The notes below the pieces were generated by a model. That model worked only from the letters and a program-made list of their open reading frames with translations. It ran no database searches and was not told the DNA's origin. 64,000 bases of DNA from Castellaniella sp035707805 (lineage in GTDB: Bacteria; Pseudomonadota; Gammaproteobacteria; Burkholderiales; Burkholderiaceae_B): positions 124,001 to 188,000 of the forward strand of contig DASSTS010000019.1 in assembly GCA_035707805.1 (NCBI GenBank), written 5' to 3'. Below, piece by piece: positions 51,791-60,821 of this stretch. The position numbers and the translations under genes are program-made. Each line of letters begins with the position of its first letter. The stretch's first letter is position 1.

Positions 51791-54517
51791 GTGAAAAGGA
51801 TCCTGACCACCGTGATCTTGCTGGTTTTGATGGGGTTGGGGATGACTCTCGGAGTCGGCGCCTGGGACCGGTCGCATCATGAGTCAGCCGTCATGGCGCG
51901 TGTGCAGGCCGGCCTGGACGAGCACGCCCGCCGGCTGTCCGACGACCTGCAGGCCCTGCTGGCGCTCAATCGCCGGCTGGCCGAGGCCATGGCCGCGGTC
52001 CCGCCCGGACGCGAGGCCGCGCCCTTCGGCATCCTGGCGCCGCAGATGGTGCAGCAGCGCACCGACATTCGCAGCGTGGTGTATGTCGACCGTCTGAAGA
52101 TCGCCCTGGTCTACCCGGTGCCCGGCAATGAAAACGTGATCGGCCTGGACTACAGTCTGCATCCCGAGTTCATGAGCAAGATCAAGCAGATGGTCCTGTA
52201 CCGGATTCCCGTCATCGACGGCACGGCCCGGCTGGTCCAGACCGGGCGGCCCGGCCTGATCGTGCGCACGCCCCTGTTCATGGCCGATGCCGCCGGGCCG
52301 CAGGCGGCCTATCGCGGCATGGCCGCCCTGACCGTCGATCTCGACCGGACGCTGCAGCGCACCGGCCTGCTGGGTCCGGACCCGGCCTTCAACCTGGCGA
52401 TCCGCGCCGGGCCCTCTGCGGGCCGGCCCGCGCGCACCCTGTACGGCGATTCGACGCTGTTCGACCGGCGCCACGTCCAGACCCGGATCGCGCTGCCGGA
52501 CGGCGACTGGGAACTGGCCGCCGAGCCCCGCGCCGACATGGCCTACGACGGCTCGCGCGCCTGGCTCATCCGCGGCATCGGCGGCGGCCTGACCATGGCG
52601 CTGGTGTTGCTGTTCCTGTACCGGCGCGGGGTGCTGGCCACGGGTCATCCCGCCCAGGAGCCCGAGGCCGGCCTGATGTCGCTGCGCACCCTGCTGCTGC
52701 TGGCCACCCTGATTCCCCTGCCGTTGGTGGTGGGCCTGGCGGGATGGCTGGTCTTCACGGCGTCCATCCAGACCGTGCAGCGGATGGAGCAGCAGCGGGT
52801 CGAGGAACTGGCCGGCCAGCTGCGCGACAAGGTCGCGGCCTTTTTCGAGGTGCCCCGCGCCGCCGCCACGTTCAACGTCCGGCAGGTGCAGGACGGCCTG
52901 TTGTCGCTCGAGGCGCAGCCGGCGCTGCTGCACAGCTTCCTGCTGCAATTGCGCCAGCAGCCCCTGCTGACCTACCTGTCGGTGGCGACGGCGCAGGGCG
53001 ATTACCTGGCCGCCAGCCGGCCGCCGCACGGCGCCGAGCGTAGTCTGCGGATCCTGCAGGCCAGCCAGGACGATGGCGGCCTCATGAACGTCTACCGGGT
53101 CGACGACGCCAACCGGCGCAGCACCCGGCTGCCTTCGGGCAACGCGCATTTCGATCCCCGTGTGCGCCCCTGGTACCAGATGGCGGTCGAGGCGGGCAGC
53201 CTGCACTGGTATACGGCCTACCAGTACGCCATCGACACGGTGGACGGCCGCTATGACGACATGGGCATGGGCATGGCGGCGCCGCTGTACGACGACCAGC
53301 ACCGCCTGCTGGGTGTGCTGACGGCCGACGTGGCGCTGACGGAGATCAGCCGCTTCCTGCAGTCGGAGACCGGCGGCCTGGGCGGCGTGTCTTTCCTGAT
53401 GGAGTCCGGCGGCGAGCTGCTGGCCAGTTCCGACGGCGCGCCGGTCTACGGCTTGCAGGGCGGGCAGGCCCGCCGCGTCCTCGCCACGGCCAGCGTCAAT
53501 CCCCTCATCCGGCGGCTGGGCACCGTGGTCTGGCAGTCGGGGCGCGAGGTCGGCCACCAGTTGCTGGACGAGCAGGGCCGGCGCTACCAGACCTACTGGC
53601 AGTCCATCCCGCTGCCCGACGGCCCCCTGCTGACCCTGGCGCTGGCGCTGCCGGAAAGCCGCTACGCCGGCCCGGTGGAACAGTCCATGCAGCGCATCGC
53701 CCTCCTGATCTTCGGCTTCTGGGTGCTGGGACTGGCGGTGGTCTCGTTGGCGGCCTGGTGGCTGTCCCGGCCCCTGCAGTCGCTCATCCTCTGGGCGCGG
53801 CGCCTGGCGGGCGGACAATGGCAGGCGCCGCCCGAGGTTCGCAGCCCGGTGCGCGAGATCGTGGTGCTGGCGCGGGCCCTGGGCCGCATGGCCGACCGCC
53901 TGAGGGGCCACCAGCAGGCGCTGGAGATGCAGGTCGCCGAGCGCACCCAGGCGCTGGTCCAGGCCAATCGCAAGCTGACCGAGCTGTCGGTGACCGACGG
54001 CCTCACCGGGCTGGCCAACCGGCGCCGTTTCGACGAGGTGCTGCAGCGCGAATGGCACCGTGCCCGGCGCGAGCGCGGCAGCGTCAGCCTGCTGATGCTC
54101 GACGTCGACTGGTTCAAGCACTACAACGACGCCTATGGCCACCAGGCCGGCGACGCGATCCTGCAACGGGTGGGTCAGGTGCTGCGGCAGACCTTCCATC
54201 GCCCCGGCGACCTGCCGGCGCGCTACGGCGGCGAGGAATTCGCCGTGATCCTGGCCGGCCTGGACCGCGATGCGGCCTGCCGGATGGCGCAGCAGGTGTG
54301 CGACGAGATCTCGGACCTGGGCATGCCGCACGAATACGGCGTGGACAACCGCGTCACCGTCAGCGTCGGCGTGGCGGAAATGGACCTCGACGACGAGCAT
54401 GCGGTCCAGTCCCTGATCGGCCAGGCCGACGGCGCCCTCTACCGCGCCAAGGAGGCCGGGCGCAACCGGATCGAGTGCGCGGCATCCCACGGCGCCCCGC
54501 TGGACCCGGACGGCTAG
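51791..54517 (+). CDS. Diguanylate cyclase with CHASE-like, dCache and HAMP regions
   Basis: A 908-residue membrane protein. TM1 (3-25) is followed by a periplasmic CHASE-like domain (about 30-255; DIRSVVYVDRLKIALVYPVPGNENVIGLDY), TM2 (260-280), TM3 (305-330), a Cache_1-like domain (about 335-620; RPWYQMAVEAGSLHWYTAYQYAID, LGVLTADVALTEI), TM4 (635-655), HAMP, coiled coil and GGDEF. The motif GGEEF is at 813-817, with inhibitory RPGD five residues before it. Two periplasmic sensors in one cyclase is unusual. The GTG start follows GGGGAGCGC. Its stop shares CTAG with the convergent kinase gene. Confidence 0.92.
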   Translation: MKRILTTVILLVLMGLGMTLGVGAWDRSHHESAVMARVQAGLDEHARRLSDDLQALLALNRRLAEAMAAVPPGREAAPFGILAPQMVQQRTDIRSVVYVDRLKIALVYPVPGNENVIGLDYSLHPEFMSKIKQMVLYRIPVIDGTARLVQTGRPGLIVRTPLFMADAAGPQAAYRGMAALTVDLDRTLQRTGLLGPDPAFNLAIRAGPSAGRPARTLYGDSTLFDRRHVQTRIALPDGDWELAAEPRADMAYDGSRAWLIRGIGGGLTMALVLLFLYRRGVLATGHPAQEPEAGLMSLRTLLLLATLIPLPLVVGLAGWLVFTASIQTVQRMEQQRVEELAGQLRDKVAAFFEVPRAAATFNVRQVQDGLLSLEAQPALLHSFLLQLRQQPLLTYLSVATAQGDYLAASRPPHGAERSLRILQASQDDGGLMNVYRVDDANRRSTRLPSGNAHFDPRVRPWYQMAVEAGSLHWYTAYQYAIDTVDGRYDDMGMGMAAPLYDDQHRLLGVLTADVALTEISRFLQSETGGLGGVSFLMESGGELLASSDGAPVYGLQGGQARRVLATASVNPLIRRLGTVVWQSGREVGHQLLDEQGRRYQTYWQSIPLPDGPLLTLALALPESRYAGPVEQSMQRIALLIFGFWVLGLAVVSLAAWWLSRPLQSLILWARRLAGGQWQAPPEVRSPVREIVVLARALGRMADRLRGHQQALEMQVAERTQALVQANRKLTELSVTDGLTGLANRRRFDEVLQREWHRARRERGSVSLLMLDVDWFKHYNDAYGHQAGDAILQRVGQVLRQTFHRPGDLPARYGGEEFAVILAGLDRDAACRMAQQVCDEISDLGMPHEYGVDNRVTVSVGVAEMDLDDEHAVQSLIGQADGALYRAKEAGRNRIECAASHGAPLDPDG

Positions 54518-55917
54518 CCGGCCGGGGGAAAGACCAGGCAGACCTCGCAGCCCGCCGGCGTCGAGCGGATGCGCAGGGATCCCGCATGGCGCTGCATGAT
54601 GGTGTGCACGATGGCCAGGCCCAGGCCGGCGCCGTGGCCGCTCTTGCCCGCCTGGCCGCGGCGGAAGCGCCGGCCGGCCTTGCGGATGTCGGTCTCGCTC
54701 ATGCCCGGTCCCGTGTCCTGGACGCCCAACACCACCCGCCCGTCCTCGCGGCCGATGCGCAGCGTGATCAGGCCGCCGGCGGGGGTGTACTGGATGGCGT
54801 TGTCCATCAGGTTGACCACCGCCTCGCGCAGCAGCCATTCGATGCCGGGCACCGTCGCGTCCAGCTCGGCGCCTTCCATGGCGAGGGTCTGGCGCTTCTG
54901 CCGCGCCAGGCTGTAGAGCTGGCGGATCACGTCCTGCGCCAGCGGCGTCAGGGCGACGGGGCGAGGCTGGTCGGTCCGGGCGTCGGCCTCCCGGGCGCGG
55001 GCCAGCGCCAGCAGCTGTGCCGCCGTGCGCTGGGCCTGCACCAGCCCCTGGCGCATGGCCAGCAGCGCCGTGCGGGCCTCCGACGGATCCGGCTCGCGCA
55101 GGGCGTAGTCCAGCTGGGTGTTCAGCACCGCCAGCGGCGTGCGCAGCTGGTGCGACGCGTCGTCCAGGAACTGCCGCTGGCGGCGGGCCTGCCGGGCATG
55201 GCGGGCGACGTGCTGGTTGACGGCCTCCACCAGCGGGCGCACCTCGCGCGGCAGGCCCGCCGCGGTGATGGGGCTCAGGTCGTCGGGCCGCCGGCGCTTC
55301 AGGCTGCGGTACAGGCGGGTCAGCGGGCGCAGGCCGACCAGCACCCCCAGGAAGATCAGGCCCGAGGACACCAGCACCTCGATCACGTCGCGCACGATGC
55401 TGCGCACCAGCGAATCGCGGATCACGCGGTCGCGGCCGCTGCGGTCCTCGCCCACCATCACGATCACGCGGCCCTGCGGCTGGCCGGCCAGCGGCGGGTC
55501 CATGCGCCGCGCCATGGCGGCGATGCGCACCGGCGTACCCAGATAGTCGCGGTCGTAGAACACCGGGATGCCGGACTGCAGGCGCTGGCCGGGCAGGGGC
55601 AATTCCTGGTTGCCGATGTCGGCCAGGCCGTCCTCGGTCAGGATGCGGTAGTAGACCGCGTTGTCGGCCGTCAGCTCGAAGAACTCCAGCATCAGGTAGG
55701 GCAGTTCCACCGCCAGGCCGCCGCTTTCGGTGGAGATGTTGTGGTCGATGGCGCGCAGCGCCCCCACCAGCGAGCGGTCGTAGGCCAGGTCGATCTGGGC
55801 GTGCATCTGGCGGCTGGAATGCCACAGCGCCACGCTCAGTACGCAGACCTGCGCCGGGATCAGGATCCACAGCAGCAGCGCCCGCAGGCTGCGCGACCCG
55901 GTGTCAGTCCGGCGCAT
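54514..55917 (-). CDS. tctE: TctE-type sensor histidine kinase
   Basis: A 467-residue membrane kinase. TM1 (about 12-32), a periplasmic domain of the 2CSK_N type (35-175; YLMLEFFELTADNAVYYRIL, IPVFYDRDYLGTPVRI) and TM2 (180-198) lead to HAMP-like, HisKA (H256 in FLDDASHQLRTPLAVLNTQLDYAL) and HATPase (NLMDNAIQYTP, DTGPGMS, GHGAGLGLAI). This layout is that of TctE, which senses tricarboxylates. It overlaps its regulator by 14 bases. Confidence 0.9.
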   Translation of the reverse strand: MRRTDTGSRSLRALLLWILIPAQVCVLSVALWHSSRQMHAQIDLAYDRSLVGALRAIDHNISTESGGLAVELPYLMLEFFELTADNAVYYRILTEDGLADIGNQELPLPGQRLQSGIPVFYDRDYLGTPVRIAAMARRMDPPLAGQPQGRVIVMVGEDRSGRDRVIRDSLVRSIVRDVIEVLVSSGLIFLGVLVGLRPLTRLYRSLKRRRPDDLSPITAAGLPREVRPLVEAVNQHVARHARQARRQRQFLDDASHQLRTPLAVLNTQLDYALREPDPSEARTALLAMRQGLVQAQRTAAQLLALARAREADARTDQPRPVALTPLAQDVIRQLYSLARQKRQTLAMEGAELDATVPGIEWLLREAVVNLMDNAIQYTPAGGLITLRIGREDGRVVLGVQDTGPGMSETDIRKAGRRFRRGQAGKSGHGAGLGLAIVHTIMQRHAGSLRIRSTPAGCEVCLVFPPAG

Positions 55918-56587
55918 GGCGCACGGGCTCCAGGCAGTACCCCATGCCCCGCAGCGTGACGATCTGCGCGCCGGTGTCGGCCAGTTTCTTGCGCAGCCTG
56001 TGGATCAGGACCTCGACTGCCTCCGGGTTGATGCTGGTGTCCTCGGGGCTGATGCGGTCCAGGATCTGCTGCTTGGTGACCGGTTCGCCGGCTTTCTGGA
56101 TCAGGACTTTCAGGGCGGCGTATTCGCGCGGCGACAGCGCCAGCGGCGTGTCGCGGTGCAGGAACCGTTGGCCGCCGATGTCCAGCACCAGGTCGCCCAG
56201 CATCCAGCGCGGGTGCCCGCGCCCGCGGCTGCGGCGGATCAGGGCGTGCAGCCGGGCCTCGAGCTCTTCGATGGCGAAGGGCTTCTGCATGAAATCGTCG
56301 GCGCCCTCGTGCAGCGATCCGATGCGCTCGGACATGGCGTCGCGCGCCGTCAGCACCAGCACCGGACAGCGGTCGTCGCGGCCGCGCAGCCGCCGCAGGA
56401 ACTCGTGCCCGTTCATGCCGGGCAGGCCGAGGTCCAGGATGATGGCGTCGAATTCCTCCAGCGCCAGGCGGCGTTCGGCCAGTTCCGCGTCGTCGGCCCA
56501 GTCGACCATGAATCCCCCGTGCCGGGCCAGACTGCGGGCCAGCCAGTTGGCCAGTTCCGATTCGTCTTCGATCAGCAGGATGCGCAT
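55904..56587 (-). CDS. tctD: TctD-type response regulator (OmpR family)
   Basis: A 227-residue regulator. The receiver has acidic ED near residue 8, phospho-acceptor D52 in AIILDLGLPG, T in VLTARD and K in MQKPFA. The C-terminal winged helix ends SINPEAVEVLIHRLRKKLADTGAQIVTLRGMGYCL. With the TctE-type kinase it likely controls tctCBA, whose gene cluster ends only 2.9 kb away but is separated by the cyclase gene. Confidence 0.92.
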   Translation of the reverse strand: MRILLIEDESELANWLARSLARHGGFMVDWADDAELAERRLALEEFDAIILDLGLPGMNGHEFLRRLRGRDDRCPVLVLTARDAMSERIGSLHEGADDFMQKPFAIEELEARLHALIRRSRGRGHPRWMLGDLVLDIGGQRFLHRDTPLALSPREYAALKVLIQKAGEPVTKQQILDRISPEDTSINPEAVEVLIHRLRKKLADTGAQIVTLRGMGYCLEPVRHAPD

Positions 56588-56627
56588 GGTGGCGATGATA
56601 GGGCGCGGCGGCGCGTTTGCCCAGCGC

Positions 56628-59486
56628 TCAGGCGGCCGGCAGGACGTGCCGCAGCCAGGCTCCCGTGTGGCTTTCGGGCGCGGCGGCGATGGCCTCGGGC
56701 GTGCCCTGGGCCACGATGCGCCCGCCGCCGGCGCCGCCCTCCGGACCCAGGTCCACGACCCAGTCGGCCGTCTTGATCACGTCCAGATTGTGTTCGATCA
56801 CCAGCACGGTGCTGCCGGAATCCGCCAGCTGCTGCAGCACGTCCAGCAGCACGGCGATGTCGTGGAAATGCAGGCCGGTGGTCGGCTCGTCCAGCACGTA
56901 CAGGGTGCGGTCCGATCCGCGCCGCGACAGTTCCTGGGACAGCTTGATGCGCTGCGCCTCGCCGCCCGACAGGGTGGTCGCGCTCTGGCCCAGGCGGATG
57001 TAGGACAGGCCCACGTCCATCAGGGTCTGCAGCTTGCGCGCCACCACCGGCACTGCCTGGAACAGCTCCAGCGCCTGGGCCACGGTCAGGTCCAGGATGT
57101 CGCTGATGGTGTGCCCGCGGTAGCGGATGTCCAGGGTCTCGCGGTTGTAGCGCTTGCCCTCGCAGACCTCGCAGGGTACGTACATGTCGGGCAGGAAGTG
57201 CATCTCGACCCGCACCATGCCGTCGCCCTGACAGGCCTCGCAGCGGCCGCCCTTCACGTTGAAGGAGAACCGCCCCGCGTCGTAGCCGCGCAGGCGCGCT
57301 TCGGGCACGCCGGCGAAGAGCTCCCGGATCGGCGTGAAAAGGCCCGTGTAGGTGGCCGGGTTGCTGCGCGGCGTGCGGCCGATGGGGTTCTGGTCGATGC
57401 TGATGATCTTGTCGAAGTGCTCCAGCCCGTCCAGGTGGTCGAAGGGCGCCGGCGAGGTCTGCGCGCGGTGCAGGCGCTGGCTCATGGCGGCCACCAGCGT
57501 GTCGTTGATCAGGGTCGACTTGCCCGAGCCCGACACCCCCGTCACGCAGGTGAGGCGCCCGACCGGGATGGCCAGGTCCACGGATTTCAGGTTGTGGCCG
57601 CGGCAGCCCGATGCCCGCAGCCAGCGCTGGTCCGGGCCGGTCGCGACCGGCCGGCGCGCCGGGATGGCGATGCGCTGCGTGCCGGCCAGGTACTGGCCGG
57701 TCAGGGACTGCGGCTGGGCGGCGATCTCCTCGGGCGTGCCCTGGGCCACGACGTGGCCCCCCTGCTCGCCCGCGCCCGGGCCCATGTCCAGCACGTGGTC
57801 GGCGGCGCGGATCATGTCCTCGTCGTGCTCGACCACGATCACGCTGTTGCCCAGGTCGCGCAGCTGCTGCAGGGTGTCGATCAGGCGGCGGTTGTCGCGC
57901 TGGTGCAGGCCGATGGACGGCTCGTCCAGCACGTACATCACCCCCGTCAGGCCGGACCCGATCTGGCTGGCCAGACGGATGCGCTGGGCCTCGCCGCCCG
58001 ACAGCGTGTCGGCGCTGCGGTCCAGCGACAGATAGCCCAGGCCGACGTTGTCCAGGAAGTCCAGGCGGGCGCGGATCTCGTGCACGATGCGTTCGGCGAC
58101 CTCGCGCCGCGCCCCGCCGATCTCCGATTCCTGGAACCAGCGCCGGCAGTCGGCCAGGGACAGCGATTCGATCTCGTAGATGGCGCGCCCGCGCCGCTGG
58201 CCGGGTCCCGGGTCATTGCCGATCAGCACATGCCGGGCCTCGGTGCACAGCCGCGCGCCCTGGCATTCCGGGCAGCGCGTGGTGTGGCGCAGCCGGCCGA
58301 GTTCCTCGCGCACGGCGTTGGAATGGGTCTCGCGCCAGCGGCGTTCCAGGTTGGGGATCACGCCCTCGAAGGCATGGCGGCGGATGGACGGCACGCCGCC
58401 CTCGCCGAGATACTGGAAGGGGATCTCCTCGGCGCCCGAGCCGTGCAGCAGGTGTTCGCGCACCTGGGGATCCAGGTCCTGGAAGGGCGTGTCCAGACTG
58501 AAATGGTAGTGCTGCGCCAGGCTAGCCATCATGGCGTAGCTGAAGGCGTTGCGCCGGTCCCAGCCGTGGATGGCGCCCGCCGCCAGGCTCAGTTCGGGAA
58601 AGGCCACCACCCGCGCCGGGTCGAAGGAATCCACCTGGCCCAGGCCGTTGCAGCTCGGACAGGCGCCCACCGGGTTGTTGAAGCTGAACAGCCGGGGTTC
58701 CAGGTTGCCCATGCCGCGCGCGCAGACGGGGCAGGCGTAGGCGGCGGAAAACGCCTGTTCCTCGCCGCTGTCCAGGTCCAGCACGCCGGCCCGGCCCTGG
58801 GCCAGGTCCAGCGCGGTCTCGAAGCTCTCGGCCAGGCGCTGGCGGCTGTCGGGCCGCACGCGCAGCCGGTCCACCACCACGTCCAGGTCCCAGGGGCCCT
58901 CGGGGCTGGGCAGGGGCGTGCTGCCGTCGATGGCCTGGATCTCGCCGTCGATCCGCGCCCGCACGAAGCCCAGGGCCTGCAGGCGCCGGCATTCGGTGAC
59001 CAGGTCGTCCTCGCGGCCGCGCGCCAGCGGCGCCAGGATGGCCAGGCGCCCGCCCTCGGGGCGCGACAGCACCTGGTCCACCATCTGGCTGACGCTTTGC
59101 GCCTGCAGCGGCAGGTCGTGCTCCGGACAGTAGGGCGTGCCGATGCGGGCGTACAGCAGGCGCAGGTAGTCGTGGATCTCCGTGACCGTGCCGACGGTGG
59201 AGCGCGGATTGTGGCCGGCGGTCTTCTGCTCGATGGCGATCGCCGGCGACAGGCCCGTGATCACATCCACGTCGGGCTTGTCCATCATCTGCAGGAACTG
59301 GCGCGCGTAGGCCGACAGGCTCTCGACGTAGCGCCGCTGGCCTTCGGCGTACAGGGTGTCGAAGGCCAGCGACGACTTGCCGGAACCCGACAAGCCGGTG
59401 ACCACGACCAGGCGGCGGCGCGGCAGGTCGACTGAAATGTTCTTCAGGTTGTGGGTGCGGGCACCCCGTATGCAGATGGCGTCCAT
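56628..59486 (-). CDS. uvrA: Excinuclease ABC subunit A
   Basis: A 952-residue DNA-damage recognition ATPase of nucleotide excision repair. Two ABC domains (Walker A GLSGSGKSS and GVSGSGKST; signatures LSGGEAQRI twice), and zinc-module cysteines in CPVCARGMG/CPSCNGLG, CPECQGARL and CEACQGDGM/CEVCEGKRY are present. ATG at 59486 begins the family sequence MDAICIRGARTHNLKNI. It is divergent from the MFS gene. I see no LexA-type CTGT-N8-ACAG in the intergenic region. Confidence 0.97.
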   Translation of the reverse strand: MDAICIRGARTHNLKNISVDLPRRRLVVVTGLSGSGKSSLAFDTLYAEGQRRYVESLSAYARQFLQMMDKPDVDVITGLSPAIAIEQKTAGHNPRSTVGTVTEIHDYLRLLYARIGTPYCPEHDLPLQAQSVSQMVDQVLSRPEGGRLAILAPLARGREDDLVTECRRLQALGFVRARIDGEIQAIDGSTPLPSPEGPWDLDVVVDRLRVRPDSRQRLAESFETALDLAQGRAGVLDLDSGEEQAFSAAYACPVCARGMGNLEPRLFSFNNPVGACPSCNGLGQVDSFDPARVVAFPELSLAAGAIHGWDRRNAFSYAMMASLAQHYHFSLDTPFQDLDPQVREHLLHGSGAEEIPFQYLGEGGVPSIRRHAFEGVIPNLERRWRETHSNAVREELGRLRHTTRCPECQGARLCTEARHVLIGNDPGPGQRRGRAIYEIESLSLADCRRWFQESEIGGARREVAERIVHEIRARLDFLDNVGLGYLSLDRSADTLSGGEAQRIRLASQIGSGLTGVMYVLDEPSIGLHQRDNRRLIDTLQQLRDLGNSVIVVEHDEDMIRAADHVLDMGPGAGEQGGHVVAQGTPEEIAAQPQSLTGQYLAGTQRIAIPARRPVATGPDQRWLRASGCRGHNLKSVDLAIPVGRLTCVTGVSGSGKSTLINDTLVAAMSQRLHRAQTSPAPFDHLDGLEHFDKIISIDQNPIGRTPRSNPATYTGLFTPIRELFAGVPEARLRGYDAGRFSFNVKGGRCEACQGDGMVRVEMHFLPDMYVPCEVCEGKRYNRETLDIRYRGHTISDILDLTVAQALELFQAVPVVARKLQTLMDVGLSYIRLGQSATTLSGGEAQRIKLSQELSRRGSDRTLYVLDEPTTGLHFHDIAVLLDVLQQLADSGSTVLVIEHNLDVIKTADWVVDLGPEGGAGGGRIVAQGTPEAIAAAPESHTGAWLRHVLPAA

Positions 59487-59490
59487 GCCG

Positions 59491-59549
59491 GTAGGGGGGT
59501 TCAGGTTCTTCAAAGGCCAACTTGCTACTATAACGCGCAGCCCCCCTAC
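59491..59549. promoter_or_regulatory. Divergent uvrA/MFS promoter bracketed by an inverted repeat
   Basis: GTAGGGGGG (59491-59499) and CCCCCCTAC (59541-59549) are perfect inverted arms around a 41-base centre. The centre holds overlapping -10 candidates, TATAAC on plus (59529-59534) and TATAGT on minus (59531-59526). Each arm would lie near the 5' end of one transcript. Confidence 0.45.
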
Positions 59550-59566
59550 AAACCCAAGCGTCCCCC

Positions 59567-60766
59567 ATGGCCCGTCCTCCACGATCCTCCGCCCCCGCGC
59601 TCAAGCTGACCCCCCTGGAACGGCGCAGCAGCGTGGCGCTGGCCACGCTGTTCGCCGCCCGCATGCTGGGCCTGTTCCTGCTGACGCCGATCTTCGCGGT
59701 CGCCGCGCGCACCCTGGTGGGCGGCGACGACCCGGCCCGCGTGGGCCTGGCGCTGGGGGCCTACGGACTGACCCAGGCGGTGATGCAGATCCCCCTGGGC
59801 ATGGCGTCCGACCGCTACGGCCGCCGGCCCGTCATCGTGTTCGGCATGCTGCTGTTCGTGATCGGCGGCATCGTCTGCGCCCTGACCAACGACGTGGACT
59901 GGGTCACGGCCGGCCGCGTGATTCAGGGCCTGGGGGCGGTGTCGGCCGCCATCACCGCCTGGATCGCCGACGCCACCCGGCCCGAGGTCCGCACCCGCGC
60001 CATGGCCATGGTGGGCGGGTCCATCGGCGTGTCCTTCGCCCTGTCGCTGGTGCTCTCGCCCCTGCTGGTGGGCGAATTCGGGCTGTCCGGGCTGTTCTGG
60101 GCGATCAGCCTGCTGGGCTTCGCCTGCCTGCTGATCGCCATGTTCTTCGTGCCCGACGTGCCGAAATCCGAGGCCGACATCGTGCAGGCCACGCCGCGCG
60201 ACGTGCTGGGCCACCGCGACCTGCTGCGCCTGAATTTCGGCGTGTTCTGCCTGCATTTCATCCTGATGGCGCTGTTCATGGTGGCGCCGGGGATGCTGGG
60301 CCGCCTGGGCGGATTCGATTCCGCCAGCCTGTGGCAGGTCTACCTGCCGGTGATCCTGGCGTCCTTCGTACTGATGGTGCCGGCCGTCTTCTATACCGAG
60401 ACGCGCAAGGCCCACAAGCCAGCCCTCGAATGGGCGGTGCTGGGCCTGGCGGTCGTGCTGGGGGCGCTGCCCTGGCTGATGGGTTCGTTCGCGCTGGTGG
60501 TGGCGGCCCTGATCGGCTTTTTCATCTGCTTCAACATCCTCGAGGCCCTGCAGCCCTCGCTGGTGTCGCGGGTCGCGCCCCCGGCCTACAAGGGCCTCGC
60601 CCTGGGGTTCTACAACACCGCCCAGTCCCTGGGCGTGTTCGCCGGCGGCGTGGCCGGCGGCATCCTGGTGCGCGGCAGCGGCCCGTCCATGGTGTTCTGG
60701 GTCAGCGCCATGCTGGCCGTCGTCTGGCTGTACACGGCGCGGGGATTCAAGGACATCAAGCAGTAG
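59567..60766 (+). CDS. Major facilitator superfamily transporter
   Basis: A 399-residue protein with about twelve spans. The MFS signature between spans 2 and 3 is GMASDRYGRRPVIVFGMLL, and AARMLGLFLLTPIFAVAA and GLGAVSAAITAWIADATRPEVRTRAMAMVGGSIG are typical of a drug/sugar-efflux-like group that sits opposite uvrA in betaproteobacteria. Substrate unknown. Confidence 0.92.
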   Translation: MARPPRSSAPALKLTPLERRSSVALATLFAARMLGLFLLTPIFAVAARTLVGGDDPARVGLALGAYGLTQAVMQIPLGMASDRYGRRPVIVFGMLLFVIGGIVCALTNDVDWVTAGRVIQGLGAVSAAITAWIADATRPEVRTRAMAMVGGSIGVSFALSLVLSPLLVGEFGLSGLFWAISLLGFACLLIAMFFVPDVPKSEADIVQATPRDVLGHRDLLRLNFGVFCLHFILMALFMVAPGMLGRLGGFDSASLWQVYLPVILASFVLMVPAVFYTETRKAHKPALEWAVLGLAVVLGALPWLMGSFALVVAALIGFFICFNILEALQPSLVSRVAPPAYKGLALGFYNTAQSLGVFAGGVAGGILVRGSGPSMVFWVSAMLAVVWLYTARGFKDIKQ

Positions 60767-60801
60767 GGCCCGTCCGCCGGATCCCTGTCCGCCCGCGTTT
60801 C

Positions 60802-60821
60802 CCGGTGAGCCGGCTCACCGG
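60802..60821. terminator. Perfect 20-bp palindrome at the end of iclR
   Basis: CCGGTGAGCCGGCTCACCGG is exactly self-complementary (8-bp stem, CCGG loop) and includes the IclR stop codon, between convergent genes. No T tract follows on either strand. It may be a bidirectional stop or pause. Confidence 0.4.

Noticed and set aside
51884..55870. 1328-codon open frame on the minus strand
   Set aside because: It lies across the cyclase and kinase genes in a shadow frame and has no recognisable domain.
59487..59566. LexA operator for uvrA
   Set aside because: I read both strands for CTGT-N8-ACAG and found none.
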